Below are positions 23,895 to 32,766 of a DNA stretch of 33,834 nt, in pieces. A model generated the notes under the pieces. That model made no database searches and was not told the origin of the DNA. It was given only the letters and a program-made list of their open reading frames with translations. A program made the translations under genes and the position numbers. Each line of letters starts with the position of its first letter. Position 1 is the stretch's first letter. The DNA comes from CAYPTY01 sp964413935 (GTDB lineage: Bacteria; Bacteroidota; Rhodothermia; Balneolales; Balneolaceae): positions 1-33,834 of the forward strand of contig CAYPTY010000024.1 of assembly GCA_964413935.1 (NCBI GenBank), read 5' to 3'.

Positions 23895-24428
23895 ATGTCT
23901 CGTTTATCCCGCATAAAAAATCAATCCAATATCGTATTTAAGTCTAAGTTCCTGTATAACTTATCTACGCTTGAGCGATATGAATTCCTGCAGCTATGCC
24001 ACAGGCGGCATTACAAGAAAGGCGAGTACATTTTTTATCGCAATGATCCGGGTACCGGAATGTATTTCATCGAGGAGGGACAAATAGAGCTTACTGTGGA
24101 TGTTGGGGATGATTCCGAAGACTGGGCGCCCGGCTTATTGCTAGATCCGCCCGACAGCTTCGGTGCCCTTTCTATTGGCTATGATCTGAGAAGAAAGTCT
24201 TCAGCCCGCTGTATCGAAGACTGCAGCCTACTTGGATTTTTCAAACCGGATTTTGAATTGCTGCGAGATCGCCATCCCAATATTGCCGTGAAATTCCTGC
24301 AAACTCTATCGAATATTGCCCTCAGACAGCTGGAAAAAACCACCCAGCGACTCACAGACTACACCGATCTGCAGACAGCACTCACCATTCAGTTTGAGTG
24401 CTATTACGAAGATCCAAACGAAGACTAA
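23895..24428 (+). CDS. Cyclic nucleotide-binding domain protein without a DNA-binding domain
   Basis: A 177-residue protein whose bulk is one cNMP-binding beta-roll: FLYNLSTLERYEFLQLCHRRHYKKGEYIFYRNDPGTGMYFIEEGQIEL, DSFGALSIGYDLRRKSSARCIEDCSLLGFFKPDFELL. The phosphate-binding cassette is modified (FGALSIGYDLRRKSSAR where CRP has GELALxxxxPRxA), so cAMP binding is not certain. After the long C-helix (IAVKFLQTLSNIALRQLEKTTQRL) there is no helix-turn-helix, so it is not a transcription factor by itself. It lies 15 bases after the Omp85 gene and 5 before rlmD. Confidence 0.87.
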   Translation: MSRLSRIKNQSNIVFKSKFLYNLSTLERYEFLQLCHRRHYKKGEYIFYRNDPGTGMYFIEEGQIELTVDVGDDSEDWAPGLLLDPPDSFGALSIGYDLRRKSSARCIEDCSLLGFFKPDFELLRDRHPNIAVKFLQTLSNIALRQLEKTTQRLTDYTDLQTALTIQFECYYEDPNED

Positions 24429-24433
24429 GGTGA

Positions 24434-25846
24434 ATGTCGCTTAAAAAAGGATCTGAAGTAACCGTTGAAATCGTGGATGCGGCTTTCAAGGGTAAGGGCG
24501 TAGGCAAGGTTGAGGGCGTTGCCGTATTTGTACCCGGAACTGCACCGGGGGATGTTGTTAGAGCACGTATCGTAAACCGCAAAAAATCACATAAAGAGGG
24601 CAAACTGCTTGAAATTCTGCAAGCAAGCCCGGACCGTATCGAACCCAAATGTTCACATGCCAATGTGTGCGGGGGATGCAGCTGGCAACACATCCCCTAT
24701 GAGAAACAGGTAGAGTATAAGGGAAAACAGGTCAGAGACCATGTAGAACGTATCGGGGGTCTGCGGGATACGCTGGTACACACGGCGATGGCCAATGAAG
24801 AGGCCTTTTACTACCGTAACAAGATGGAATACAGCTTCAGTACCCGCCGATGGCTCACTGAAGAGGAAATACAATCGGATGAGTATGTGGATGACAGTGG
24901 CTTCGCTGCCGGTTTACATGCTCCGGGACGTTTTGACAAAATTCTGAATCTGAATGAGTGTCATCTACAGGACGCTCGCAGCTTTGAACTGCTTGATTTT
25001 GTTCGCTCCTATGCCATCCGAAATGAAATACCTGCATTCGACTCCATCGCCAAAACCGGCTTTTTCCGACATCTGGTAGTTCGTAACAGCCATTTTACCG
25101 ATGATTTTATGGTGAATCTGGTTACCTATGCCTGGGATGAGGAGCTGATTTTTAAGCTTAGAGATGAATTGTTAAAAGCCTTCCCTTTTATCACAACCAT
25201 CGTGAATAATGTGAACGACCAGCCCAATCCAACAGCTGTGGGTCGCTATGAAAAGGTGCTTCACGGACCCGGTTTTATCCGTGATCGCATCGGAGCATAC
25301 GAATTCAGGATCAATGCCAACGCTTTTTTCCAGACCAATACACGGCAGGCGGAGAAATTGTATCAGGCAGCCCGGGATTATGCTGAACTCAAACCCGGGG
25401 ATACCTTATTTGACCTTTATTGCGGTGTAGGAACCCTCAGTTTATTCATGAGTGATGCAGCTGAGCAGGTTGTGGGAATTGAACTGGTTGATGTGGCCGT
25501 TCAGAATGCCATTCGCAACGCAGAAGAAAACCTGGTGAAGAACGTGGACTTTGTGAAAGGTGACATGAAAGAAGTGTTTGGGCCACAGCTGGTTGAGCAA
25601 TACGGCGAACCGGATGTACTCATTACAGATCCCCCACGTTCGGGTATGCATCCTGATGTAGTTCAGCGACTGTGTGAGCTGAAAGTACCCCGACTGGTCT
25701 ATGTAAGTTGTAATTCCTCAACCATGGCCCGGGATCTGGCCATCCTGGCTGAAGTGTACGATATCCCGGAAGTTCAACCTGTGGATATGTTCCCCCAGAC
25801 CTATCATGTGGAAGCGGTGGCTAAACTGAGGTTGAAACAAAATTGA
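24434..25846 (+). CDS. rlmD: 23S rRNA (uracil-5-)-methyltransferase, RlmD/RumA family
   Basis: A 470-residue enzyme with an N-terminal TRAM domain (1-65), a 4Fe-4S site formed by Cys73, Cys79, Cys82 (CSHANVCGGC) and Cys176 (LNECHLQ), and a SAM-dependent C-terminal domain: NANAFFQTN, LFDLYCGVGTLSLF, GIELVDVAVQNA, LITDPPRSGMHP and the catalytic Cys in VYVSCNSSTMARDL. It makes 5-methyluridine in 23S rRNA (U1939 in E. coli), though RlmCD-like dual specificity or tRNA U54 cannot be excluded from sequence. Confidence 0.93.
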   Translation: MSLKKGSEVTVEIVDAAFKGKGVGKVEGVAVFVPGTAPGDVVRARIVNRKKSHKEGKLLEILQASPDRIEPKCSHANVCGGCSWQHIPYEKQVEYKGKQVRDHVERIGGLRDTLVHTAMANEEAFYYRNKMEYSFSTRRWLTEEEIQSDEYVDDSGFAAGLHAPGRFDKILNLNECHLQDARSFELLDFVRSYAIRNEIPAFDSIAKTGFFRHLVVRNSHFTDDFMVNLVTYAWDEELIFKLRDELLKAFPFITTIVNNVNDQPNPTAVGRYEKVLHGPGFIRDRIGAYEFRINANAFFQTNTRQAEKLYQAARDYAELKPGDTLFDLYCGVGTLSLFMSDAAEQVVGIELVDVAVQNAIRNAEENLVKNVDFVKGDMKEVFGPQLVEQYGEPDVLITDPPRSGMHPDVVQRLCELKVPRLVYVSCNSSTMARDLAILAEVYDIPEVQPVDMFPQTYHVEAVAKLRLKQN

Positions 25847-25935
25847 AAAAGCAGGTTCTGAAATTTATCGGAGTTTGCATTCTCTGCTTGTCATTAATCA
25901 CCCTGGCCGTATATATTATACAGGAACTCAATTAA
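25843..25935 (+). CDS. Possible 30-residue single-helix membrane peptide
   Basis: A short frame begins at TTG 25843, overlapping the rlmD stop (ttga), and encodes a Lys-rich start (KKQVLKF), one hydrophobic helix (IGVCILCLSLITLAVYII) and a QELN end. The next gene starts 15 bases on. The composition is that of a real small membrane protein and it fills a gap in a tight gene run, but there is no ATG and no ribosome-binding site apart from rlmD coupling. Confidence 0.4.
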   Translation: MKKQVLKFIGVCILCLSLITLAVYIIQELN

Positions 25936-25950
25936 TTAATCGGGATTGTT

Positions 25951-26160
25951 ATGAAAAAGAATATGGGTAATCCGGATCGTATCATTCGGAGTGTTATTGC
26001 TCTTGTCATTGCTGCGCTTTATTTCACTGAAACCATAACCGGAACGCTTGGGATTGTTCTGCTGGTTGTTGCTGCCGTATTTCTGCTTACCTCTTTTGTG
26101 AGCTTCTGCCCATTATATCTGCCATTCAAATTAAGTACGGCTAAACCAAAAGACCCCTGA
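25951..26160 (+). CDS. YgaP-like / DUF2892 two-helix membrane protein
   Basis: A 69-residue protein matching the DUF2892 (YgaP transmembrane) pattern: MKKNMGNPDRIIRSVIALVI, a turn at TETITGTLG, the second helix IVLLVVAAVFLLTSFVSF and the conserved FCPLYLPFKLST. In E. coli YgaP this module anchors a rhodanese; here it stands alone, as it often does in environmental bacteria. Its function is unknown, possibly linked to sulfide or redox stress. The TGA is shared with the region where the next membrane protein may start. Confidence 0.85.
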   Translation: MKKNMGNPDRIIRSVIALVIAALYFTETITGTLGIVLLVVAAVFLLTSFVSFCPLYLPFKLSTAKPKDP

Positions 26161-26162
26161 TC

Positions 26163-26558
26163 CTGAATAGTAACAAGTACAGACGTAGGATATTTATCCT
26201 GCTGATTTTATCCGCATCGGTACTGGGTATTATTTACTGGCCCGTTCCCTACAATGAAATTGATCTGCTGAATACCTCATTTGTACTCAGGTGGACTCTC
26301 TCCGCTTTTCTGCTGGGTATGCTTACCAAACCCTTACTTCGTTTAAAAGGCAGTCATACGGTGCTTATCATCACACTTGGTTTTGTCTCATCCATCCTGA
26401 TCAGAGCTTTATATGAAAGCTGGATGGATACAGCCACACACAATCTGCTTGTCTTTGAAGTGCTGTATGGGATATTCAACACCTTCCCTCCTGCTATGCT
26501 GGGCAGCTTTTTAGGTCTCTATATTCAGCATAAGATTTTCGGCGACGAAGACGAGTAG
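26163..26558 (+). CDS. Hypothetical membrane protein with probable non-ATG start
   Basis: From the first ATG in this frame (26319) only 79 residues would be made. The frame is open from 26145 and the upstream part reads like good protein: basic NSNKYRRR, a membrane helix IFILLILSASVLGIIYW, a loop PVPYNEIDLLNTS, then WTLSAFLLGMLTKPLL. I therefore place the start near CTG 26163, giving 131 residues and about four helices, including IIITLGFVSSILIRALYE-like and FNTFPPAMLGSFLGLYIQHKI segments. A CTG start is rare; an ATC or CTG slightly upstream, or a mutated ATG, are alternatives. I recognise no family. Confidence 0.6.
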   Translation: MNSNKYRRRIFILLILSASVLGIIYWPVPYNEIDLLNTSFVLRWTLSAFLLGMLTKPLLRLKGSHTVLIITLGFVSSILIRALYESWMDTATHNLLVFEVLYGIFNTFPPAMLGSFLGLYIQHKIFGDEDE

Positions 26559-26641
26559 TGAATTAGCCTTTTCTTAACATCCGCTCCTTTTAATTTGTAA
26601 TAGAATTCATTTTTTCAGCTGTCAAATTAACGGAGGATTAT

Positions 26642-27616
26642 ATAAAAGCACTGAAAATACTGGGGCTTATTCTGGGATCAATCGGGGTCATAATCGCAGC
26701 CCTGCTCTTATATGTACGATATGGGCTTCCAAATGTGGAAGCAGCACCTGAAATGGAAATTGAGCTAACAGCAGAGCGCATTGAACGCGGGGAATATCTG
26801 GCTCATCATGTTATGGTTTGTGCATCCTGTCACTCAAAAAGAGATTTCACCCTTTTTGCCGGTCCCATTGCAGAAGGGGAAGCCTGGAAAGGTTATGCAC
26901 ATAGCCAGAAAGAAGGTTTACCCGGATATTACGTGGCCTCGAACCTCACTCCTTCTAATCTGGGCGACTGGACCGATGGTGAAATATTCAGAGCTATGAC
27001 CGTGGGTGTTTCAAAAGACGGTCGTCCCCTTTTTCCGATGATGCCCTACACCTACTAACGAAGCATGGATGAGGAAGACCTCAAGTCCGTAATTGCTTAC
27101 CTGCGCACCCTTGAGCCGGCAGCATCCGAAAAGGATACATCGTATTCAGACTTTCCGATGAGCCTCATCATCAACACCATGCCCAAAGACGCCGAACTTC
27201 AAGCCAAACCTGAGGCATCGGATAAGGTTGCCTACGGAAAATACCTGGTTCAGATTTCAGTGTGTAACGATTGTCACACCAATTATGAGGGCGGAACCCA
27301 GGTTGGAGAATATATGGCCGGAGGGAGAAGATTTAATCTGCCGGATGGATCCTATAATTTAACACCCAACATCACTCCGCATGATGAAACCGGTATCGGC
27401 AGATGGTCGGAGGAAGAATTTGTGAGCAAATTCAAATCATTCAGTGATTCAACATATACCCCACCTGTGATCAATAAAGGTGATTATCAGAGTTATTTGC
27501 CCTGGAATGAGTATTCCGGCATAACTGAAGAGGATCTGAAAGCCATTTATGCTTATCTGAGAAGCATACCTGCTGTTGAAAATAAGGTTGAGAAGTTTAA
27601 TCCTGCCTCAGACTGA
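26642..27616 (+). pseudogene. Membrane-anchored dihaem cytochrome c, start codon ATA and internal TAA
   Basis: A single 325-codon frame reads as one Bacteroidota-type dihaem cytochrome c. It has an N-terminal membrane anchor (KALKILGLILGSIGVIIAAL...YVRYGLPNV), haem site 1 VCASCHSKRD, LTPSNLGDWTDGEIFRAMTVGVSKDGRPLFPMMPYTY, then TAA (27056-27058), RSMDEEDLKSVIAYLRTLEP, haem site 2 VCNDCHTNYEGG, TPNITPHDETGIGRW and GITEEDLKAIYAYLRS. Relatives have Tyr-Tyr where this gene has Tyr-TAA. The place of the start, four bases after ggagga (26632-26637), holds ATA. The gene therefore has two lesions; a GTG at 26735 and an ATG at 27065 could only start fragments without the anchor. Either a young pseudogene, sequencing errors, or an unusual expression mode. 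Confidence 0.82.
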
Positions 27617-27688
27617 TTTTTCGAACGCTGAGATTGTAAATACTGTATTCTTTTACCTTTAAACATTCATCAAAAGGCACTTATTGAC

Positions 27689-28417
27689 ATGCAGGAACTG
27701 TTACAGGATTACGCAAAGTACACGACCGAAGACACTGAAGTATGGAATATTCTGGCAGAGCGGCAAATTCAGAACCTTCAGGATAAAGCCCATCCGGAAT
27801 ACCTGAGATGCCTGCATTTACTAAAAGACGAGCTGAATGCGGATGAAATACCGGATTTTGAAAAACTGAACCACAAATTGCTTGCCACCCATGGATGGTC
27901 CATTACCGTGGTTCCCGGCCTCATCGAAGTAAACCAGTTTTTTGAACTGCTCAGCCAGAAGAAATTCAGTGCTTCCACCTGGCTCCGAAAAAAATCTCAG
28001 CTGGATTATCTGGAAGAACCGGATATGTTCCACGATGTATTTGGCCACATCCCCTTGCTGATGAATAAGGACTTTACCGATTTCGCGGAGAAAATGGGCA
28101 ATCTTGGTGTTCAGTACAAACATAATCAGGAGATTGTAAAGCAGCTTCAGCGACTCTACTGGTTTACCATTGAGTTCGGGCTGATTGAATATGAGGGTGA
28201 GACAAAGCTGTATGGAGCGGGTATTATGTCCTCTTCAGGCGAATCGGATCACATTTTCAATGACGAGGTAGAAATCAGGCCCTACGATATCTTCTCCATC
28301 ATCAAACAGCCCTTTGTTACTTCTGAAATTCAGTGGATTTACTATCAGATCGATTCCTTCCGCCAGCTCTTTGATTCCATCATTGCCCTTGAAGAACATC
28401 TGCACCGGCTGAACTGA
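27689..28417 (+). CDS. Aromatic amino acid hydroxylase (phenylalanine 4-monooxygenase type)
   Basis: A 242-residue, catalytic-domain-only member of the biopterin-dependent hydroxylase family. The iron ligands are in place: His115 and His120 in MFHDVFGHIP and Glu162 in WFTIEFGLI. GWSITVVPGLIEVNQFFELLSQKKFSASTWLR and LYGAGIMSSSGES are also characteristic. It would convert phenylalanine to tyrosine (or tryptophan hydroxylation in some relatives) using pterin and oxygen. There is no N-terminal ACT domain, as usual in bacteria. It lies alone between the cytochrome and a convergent methyltransferase, whose stop is five bases away. Confidence 0.92.
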   Translation: MQELLQDYAKYTTEDTEVWNILAERQIQNLQDKAHPEYLRCLHLLKDELNADEIPDFEKLNHKLLATHGWSITVVPGLIEVNQFFELLSQKKFSASTWLRKKSQLDYLEEPDMFHDVFGHIPLLMNKDFTDFAEKMGNLGVQYKHNQEIVKQLQRLYWFTIEFGLIEYEGETKLYGAGIMSSSGESDHIFNDEVEIRPYDIFSIIKQPFVTSEIQWIYYQIDSFRQLFDSIIALEEHLHRLN

Positions 28418-28421
28418 CTGA

Positions 28422-29594
28422 TTACTTTATTCTTCGGCAGTGCAGGCACAGATGACTTTCCTGCCGGTCCCGAAGAAATATCAGGTAGTCTTCTCCCCCA
28501 TCCTTGATTCGGTATGCCTTCTTGATCTTTTCAGGCTTTTGGGGATAATTACGGGTGATGATATTGGCTATTTTAAAACGCTTTTTGACTGCTTTTGGCT
28601 TCATGATTTCCAATACCTCAAAAACCCGTCCCGGAAAGTGCTCCAGGATTATATCTGAGGTATAGAGATGCGTGTTTCTGCCCACTTTAGGCAAATCAAA
28701 ACTTTCAGAAACCTGCCTGAACATCCCGCTTTTTCGGATTCCTCCGGATGGATCGTAGAGATATGTACGGATGTCCGCTTCCTCAGTCGGCATCGTTTTC
28801 TCCCTATCAGGTTCAAAACGATGTTGACTGACCAAGCTGCTGATTTTGTATAGGAAGACTTCCAAACTTGAAGAATCAGTACCGGGATATCTGAACAGTA
28901 TTTCTCTGACTTCATCATCTCTTTCCAGGATCTGAACCTCCTTAAAGTCTTCGAGTAAGCGAAGGCTTTCTTTTACATCAACCATGGGTGAGGCTTTAAT
29001 CAGGATTTCATGAGATCTCTGCCTCATCAGAGGTAAAAGCTCATTTAAATCCGGTTTACCTTCGCTCAAAGCCTGAACCCTTTCACCGTTTTTGGCCCGT
29101 CGGGATGGATCTACATAGATCAGATCAGCTTTATCGGAAAAATTCTGCAGGTAAGTCAGGGCATCAGCATGAACCACTTCAATATGATTCAATCCCAGTA
29201 CGGTGAAATTATGCCGGGCAAGCTCACACAATTGTTCATTCTGCTCTACATAAATCACTTGTTCAAAAGAAACCGACATATAGGCTGCATCCACCCCGAA
29301 TCCTCCGCTTAGGTCCACCATTAATTCACCTTTTGTGATTTTGGCTTTATGCCTGGCCAGCAGCTCTGAACTGCTCTGTTCAACACTCAGTGGTACCGGG
29401 AAAATCAGATCATCGTTGGAAAACCATTCGGGTAGCTTTTTCCGGGATTTCTGCCTGCTTCTGATTTGTTCAGCTATCTGCTTTCTGGGCCAATCTGCAG
29501 CCATATGATTGCCCAGCATCAATTCTGAAGGGTTTTTTTCTATGTTTTCTCGGATAAATGTCTTTATTTCCGAACTGAAAAGTGCCGTGTACAT
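28422..29594 (-). CDS. THUMP-like-domain class I SAM methyltransferase
   Basis: A 390-residue protein. The centre is a methyltransferase fold: MVDLSGGFGVDAAYMS (motif I), IYVEQNEQLCELARHNF, HADALTYL and LIYVDPSRRAK (motif IV, DPSRR). The C-terminal 100 residues (RTYLYDPSGGIRKSG, FEVLEIMKPKAVKKRFKIANIITRNYPQKPEKIKKAYRIKDGG) match the THUMP-like domain found in this Bacteroidota family, presumed to act on RNA. The last residues CLHCRRIK are basic. I start at ATG 29594 (MYTALFSSE), leaving 53 bases to the divergent crtI; an earlier in-frame ATG at 29639 would leave only eight. Confidence 0.85.
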   Translation of the reverse strand: MYTALFSSEIKTFIRENIEKNPSELMLGNHMAADWPRKQIAEQIRSRQKSRKKLPEWFSNDDLIFPVPLSVEQSSSELLARHKAKITKGELMVDLSGGFGVDAAYMSVSFEQVIYVEQNEQLCELARHNFTVLGLNHIEVVHADALTYLQNFSDKADLIYVDPSRRAKNGERVQALSEGKPDLNELLPLMRQRSHEILIKASPMVDVKESLRLLEDFKEVQILERDDEVREILFRYPGTDSSSLEVFLYKISSLVSQHRFEPDREKTMPTEEADIRTYLYDPSGGIRKSGMFRQVSESFDLPKVGRNTHLYTSDIILEHFPGRVFEVLEIMKPKAVKKRFKIANIITRNYPQKPEKIKKAYRIKDGGEDYLIFLRDRQESHLCLHCRRIK

Positions 29595-29647
29595 AATCGC
29601 GAATGATGAGGAGATAAGATGCCAAATATGAACAGGCATCAGGAATA

Positions 29648-31129
29648 ATGAAAGTAGTTATCGTCGGTGCAGGACTTGGAGGACTAACCGCAGCTTGCCT
29701 GCTGAGCAGCAAGGGGCATGAGGTCACGGTTTACGAGAAGAATAAGTCGGTGGGCGGCAAGATGAACGAGGTTGCCAAAAAGGGATTTCGATTCGATACC
29801 GGACCGAGTTTATTCACCATGCCTTTTATTCTGGAGGAAGTGCTCAATCATTGTGGCTGCCAGCTGGATGATGAACTGGATTTACTGCCACTGGAACCTC
29901 TTTGCCGATATTTCTTTCCGGACGGCATCGTCTTCGATAATTTCTACGATAAGGACAAAAATGAGGAAGAGCTTCGGAAATTTGCTCCCGAAGATGCTCA
30001 GGCCTACCGGGACTTTCTCAAAAAAGCATCCTCCATTTACGAAAAAACAGCCTCGTCCTTCATCTTCAATCCCCTTTTTGATCTGAAGGATGCCGGTTCT
30101 CTCAACTATATGGATCTGCTCTCCATCAATGCTTTTTCCACGGTAAGTAAGGAAGTGGACAAGCACTTCCAGTCGGATCATCTGAAACAGTTTTTCAAGC
30201 GATTTACCACTTATAACGGATCTTCTCCCTATCAGGCTCCGGCTACCATGAACGTGATTCCTCATGTGGAGCTGAATCAGGGCGGCTATTATGTATGCGG
30301 GGGTTTGTACAGTATTGCGCGTTTACTAAAACGGCTGGCCACTAAACAGGGAGTGGAATTCAGGATGCGTAATCAGGTTGAGATGATTGCGGTATCCGAT
30401 AAGGCCGTCGAGGGAATTTATGATGAACACGGTAAGTATGTGGATGCTGACATTGTTATAGCCAATGCCGATGCCACCTACACTTACTCGAAGCTGCTTT
30501 CCAAAGAATCCTTTTCAAAAAAGAAGAAGAAAAAAATCAAGAAAATTGAGCCCTCCTGCTCCGGCTTTGTACTGCTCCTGGGAGTGGAAAAGCAGTTTGA
30601 CCAACTGAGGCATCACAACGTGTTTTTCTCATCCGACTATCAAAAAGAATTCAAGCAGATTTTTTATGATAAGGTGATGCCGGACGATCCCACCATTTAT
30701 GTGGCAAATACATCATACACCGAAGCCGATCACGCGCCTGAAGGGGCTTCAAACTTATATGTACTGGTGAATGCCCCCTATGTAACCAAGAATTACAAAT
30801 GGAAGGATCACAAGAAAGAAGTGGCCAATCAGATTGTGGATATGCTTGAAGAGCGGGGACTTAATGGGATCCGTGAACATCTGAAATACCGTAAAATCAT
30901 CACCCCAAAGCATTTCCAGAAAGATTATCTGAGTAATAAAGGAAGCATTTACGGTACTTCATCTAATAATAAAAAATCGGCCTTTATTCGCCCCCGAAAT
31001 AAATCCCGGGATATTGACGGGCTCTATCTTGTTGGAGGATCCACACATCCCGGCGGAGGAATTCCCCTGGTGATGCAGTCTGCCTTGAACGCGCTCAAAT
31101 TAATTGAACGATATGAAGAAGAGGACTAG
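29648..31129 (+). CDS. crtI: CrtI-family carotenoid desaturase / FAD oxidoreductase
   Basis: A 493-residue flavoprotein beginning with the FAD motif VVIVGAGLGGLTAACLLSSKGHEVTVYEKN, then GGKMNEVAKKGFRFDTGPSLFTMP, which is diagnostic for the phytoene desaturase family. The C-terminal signature is LYLVGGSTHPGGGIPLVMQSALNAL. Such enzymes introduce double bonds into phytoene or modify acyclic carotenoids in the membrane. A CrtD-like (hydroxyneurosporene desaturase) role is equally possible because no crtB or other carotenoid gene is next to it. The end overlaps the convergent phosphoesterase by four bases. The symbol indicates family only. Confidence 0.9.
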   Translation: MKVVIVGAGLGGLTAACLLSSKGHEVTVYEKNKSVGGKMNEVAKKGFRFDTGPSLFTMPFILEEVLNHCGCQLDDELDLLPLEPLCRYFFPDGIVFDNFYDKDKNEEELRKFAPEDAQAYRDFLKKASSIYEKTASSFIFNPLFDLKDAGSLNYMDLLSINAFSTVSKEVDKHFQSDHLKQFFKRFTTYNGSSPYQAPATMNVIPHVELNQGGYYVCGGLYSIARLLKRLATKQGVEFRMRNQVEMIAVSDKAVEGIYDEHGKYVDADIVIANADATYTYSKLLSKESFSKKKKKKIKKIEPSCSGFVLLLGVEKQFDQLRHHNVFFSSDYQKEFKQIFYDKVMPDDPTIYVANTSYTEADHAPEGASNLYVLVNAPYVTKNYKWKDHKKEVANQIVDMLEERGLNGIREHLKYRKIITPKHFQKDYLSNKGSIYGTSSNNKKSAFIRPRNKSRDIDGLYLVGGSTHPGGGIPLVMQSALNALKLIERYEEED

Positions 31130-31638
31130 GGAGTCTTCAGGCTGGTTTCGCCGAGATTAATCACTTCCACATTGTGGATTTTTCCTCCATCAATATCAAA
31201 CCGGACGATGGTACGGTATTGATGAAAACCCTGCTTTCCGGCCGCTCCCGGATTGATATACAGCATTTTATCCAGAGCCTGATCCCGCGCAATCTTAAGG
31301 ATATGAGAGTGTCCGCAGATGAATACATCCGGGGGATTATCTTCAATTTCCTGACGGATGGGAATGCAATAGCGTCCTGGCACTCCGCCAATGTGTGTCA
31401 TCCAGAAACGAATGCCATCGCGCTCAAAATGCTGGTGCAGCGGATACACATTTCGGATATCTTCCCCATCGATATTTCCATATACCCCCAGAACCGGGGC
31501 AATTTTCTCAAGTTTCTGTGCGATTTCGATGTTGCCAAAATCGCCGGCATGCCATATTTCATCACAATGGGCAAAGTAATCCGAAACCTGAGGATCCAGG
31601 TAACTGTGGGTGTCTGATATTAAGCCGACTTTGATCAT
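31126..31638 (-). CDS. YfcE/MJ0936-family metallophosphoesterase
   Basis: A 170-residue calcineurin-like phosphoesterase with all metal motifs: GLISDTHSYL (Asp9, His11), WHAGDFGN, GVYGNIDG, MTHIGG and ICGHSHI. The size and order fit the YfcE family of small bacterial phosphodiesterases, which act on diverse phosphodiesters in vitro; no physiological substrate can be given. It overlaps the 3' end of crtI by four bases, tail to tail, and is divergent from the glycosyltransferase gene over 90 bases. Confidence 0.92.
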   Translation of the reverse strand: MIKVGLISDTHSYLDPQVSDYFAHCDEIWHAGDFGNIEIAQKLEKIAPVLGVYGNIDGEDIRNVYPLHQHFERDGIRFWMTHIGGVPGRYCIPIRQEIEDNPPDVFICGHSHILKIARDQALDKMLYINPGAAGKQGFHQYRTIVRFDIDGGKIHNVEVINLGETSLKTP

Positions 31639-31728
31639 TTTTTAGTATCATTGTGCCGATCTCGGTCTAGCGATTATACGCATATTAACACATAACTGAA
31701 TAAATAATTTCATCAACCGGTCCACCAA

Positions 31729-32760
31729 GTGAAGGCACCCGGATTCAGCATCATCATTGTAACATGGAATGGGCTTCATCACCTTAAAGCATTCCTGCCC
31801 AGTGTGTTAGAGACCGACTATCCGGATTTCGAAATCATCATTGCCGAAAATAATTCTGATGATGGAAGTGTGGAATGGCTACAGGAGCATCATCCGAATG
31901 TTAAAATTGCTAAGCTGGATCAGAACTATGGCTATTGTGGGGGGAACAACCGGGCAGTGCCCTATGCCGATAAAGAAATCCTGCTGTTTCTGAATAATGA
32001 TGTACGCGTGGAAAAAGACTGGCTGAGCAAATTGGCTCCTGTATTTAATGACCCGGAAGTTGCGGCTGCCCAGCCCAAGATGAAGGATCATCAAGAACCT
32101 GAACGATTTGAATATGCCGGGGCTTCCGGCGGTTATCTGGATAAGCTGGGCTATCCTTTCTGCCGGGGACGTATCATGGAACACGTGGAGGCGGATGAGG
32201 GCCAATATGATGATAGCATTGATATTTTCTGGGCTTCCGGTGCGGCTTTGGCTGTGCGGAAAGAAGTTTTTGCTGATCTGGATGGCTTCGACGAGGATTT
32301 TGAATTTCACATGGAGGAAATTGACCTCTGCTGGCGCATTCAGAACCGGGGCTACCGGGTGGTATGTGAGCCTTCAAGCGTAGTTTACCATCTGGGTGGC
32401 GGTTCACTTCCGATGGGATCTCCCCGTAAAGTGTACTATAACTTCCGAAACAGCCTGCAGATGCTCTGGAAAAACTGGTCGATGCGCAGTCTGCTGCTTC
32501 GCTTCCCCATCCGGCTATTACTGGATGTGGTTGCCGCATACCGGGAGCTGTTTAGCGGAGAGGTTGCTGATTTTACCGCTATTGCCAAAGCCCATCTTTA
32601 CTTCTTCAGCAGATGGCCGAAAATACATGCAAAACGCAGGCAGGAAATTGCCGATCGAAACCGGCACAGGGATCCTGAGTCAATGAAGAATCTGAATTTG
32701 ATCTGGCAGTATTTCGTAAATGGAAAACAAACCTATCAGGATCTGACAAATCAGGATTGA
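31729..32760 (+). CDS. Family 2 glycosyltransferase
   Basis: A 343-residue GT2 enzyme of the rhamnosyltransferase-like (WbbL) type: FSIIIVTWNGLHHLKAFLPSVL, IIAENNSDDGSVEWL, the NYGYCGGNNRAV nucleotide-sugar segment, LFLNNDVRVEKDWL (metal-binding region), ASGAALAVRKEVFADLDGFDEDFEFHMEEIDLCWRIQNRGYRV and VYHLGGGSL. The C-terminal part (RSLLLRFPIRLLLDVV) is a likely amphipathic or membrane-associated segment. It probably transfers a sugar in surface polysaccharide synthesis on the cytoplasmic face. The start is a GTG with no ATG available upstream in frame near it. The HEGGH gene follows six bases later. Confidence 0.9.
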   Translation: MKAPGFSIIIVTWNGLHHLKAFLPSVLETDYPDFEIIIAENNSDDGSVEWLQEHHPNVKIAKLDQNYGYCGGNNRAVPYADKEILLFLNNDVRVEKDWLSKLAPVFNDPEVAAAQPKMKDHQEPERFEYAGASGGYLDKLGYPFCRGRIMEHVEADEGQYDDSIDIFWASGAALAVRKEVFADLDGFDEDFEFHMEEIDLCWRIQNRGYRVVCEPSSVVYHLGGGSLPMGSPRKVYYNFRNSLQMLWKNWSMRSLLLRFPIRLLLDVVAAYRELFSGEVADFTAIAKAHLYFFSRWPKIHAKRRQEIADRNRHRDPESMKNLNLIWQYFVNGKQTYQDLTNQD

Positions 32761-32766
32761 TACCCA

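Noticed and set aside
193..27058. Reassigned TAA codon (alternative genetic code)
   Set aside because: Several intact genes here, such as gatA, the mazG-like gene and the F420-reductase-like gene, end properly at TAA, so a general reassignment is not possible.
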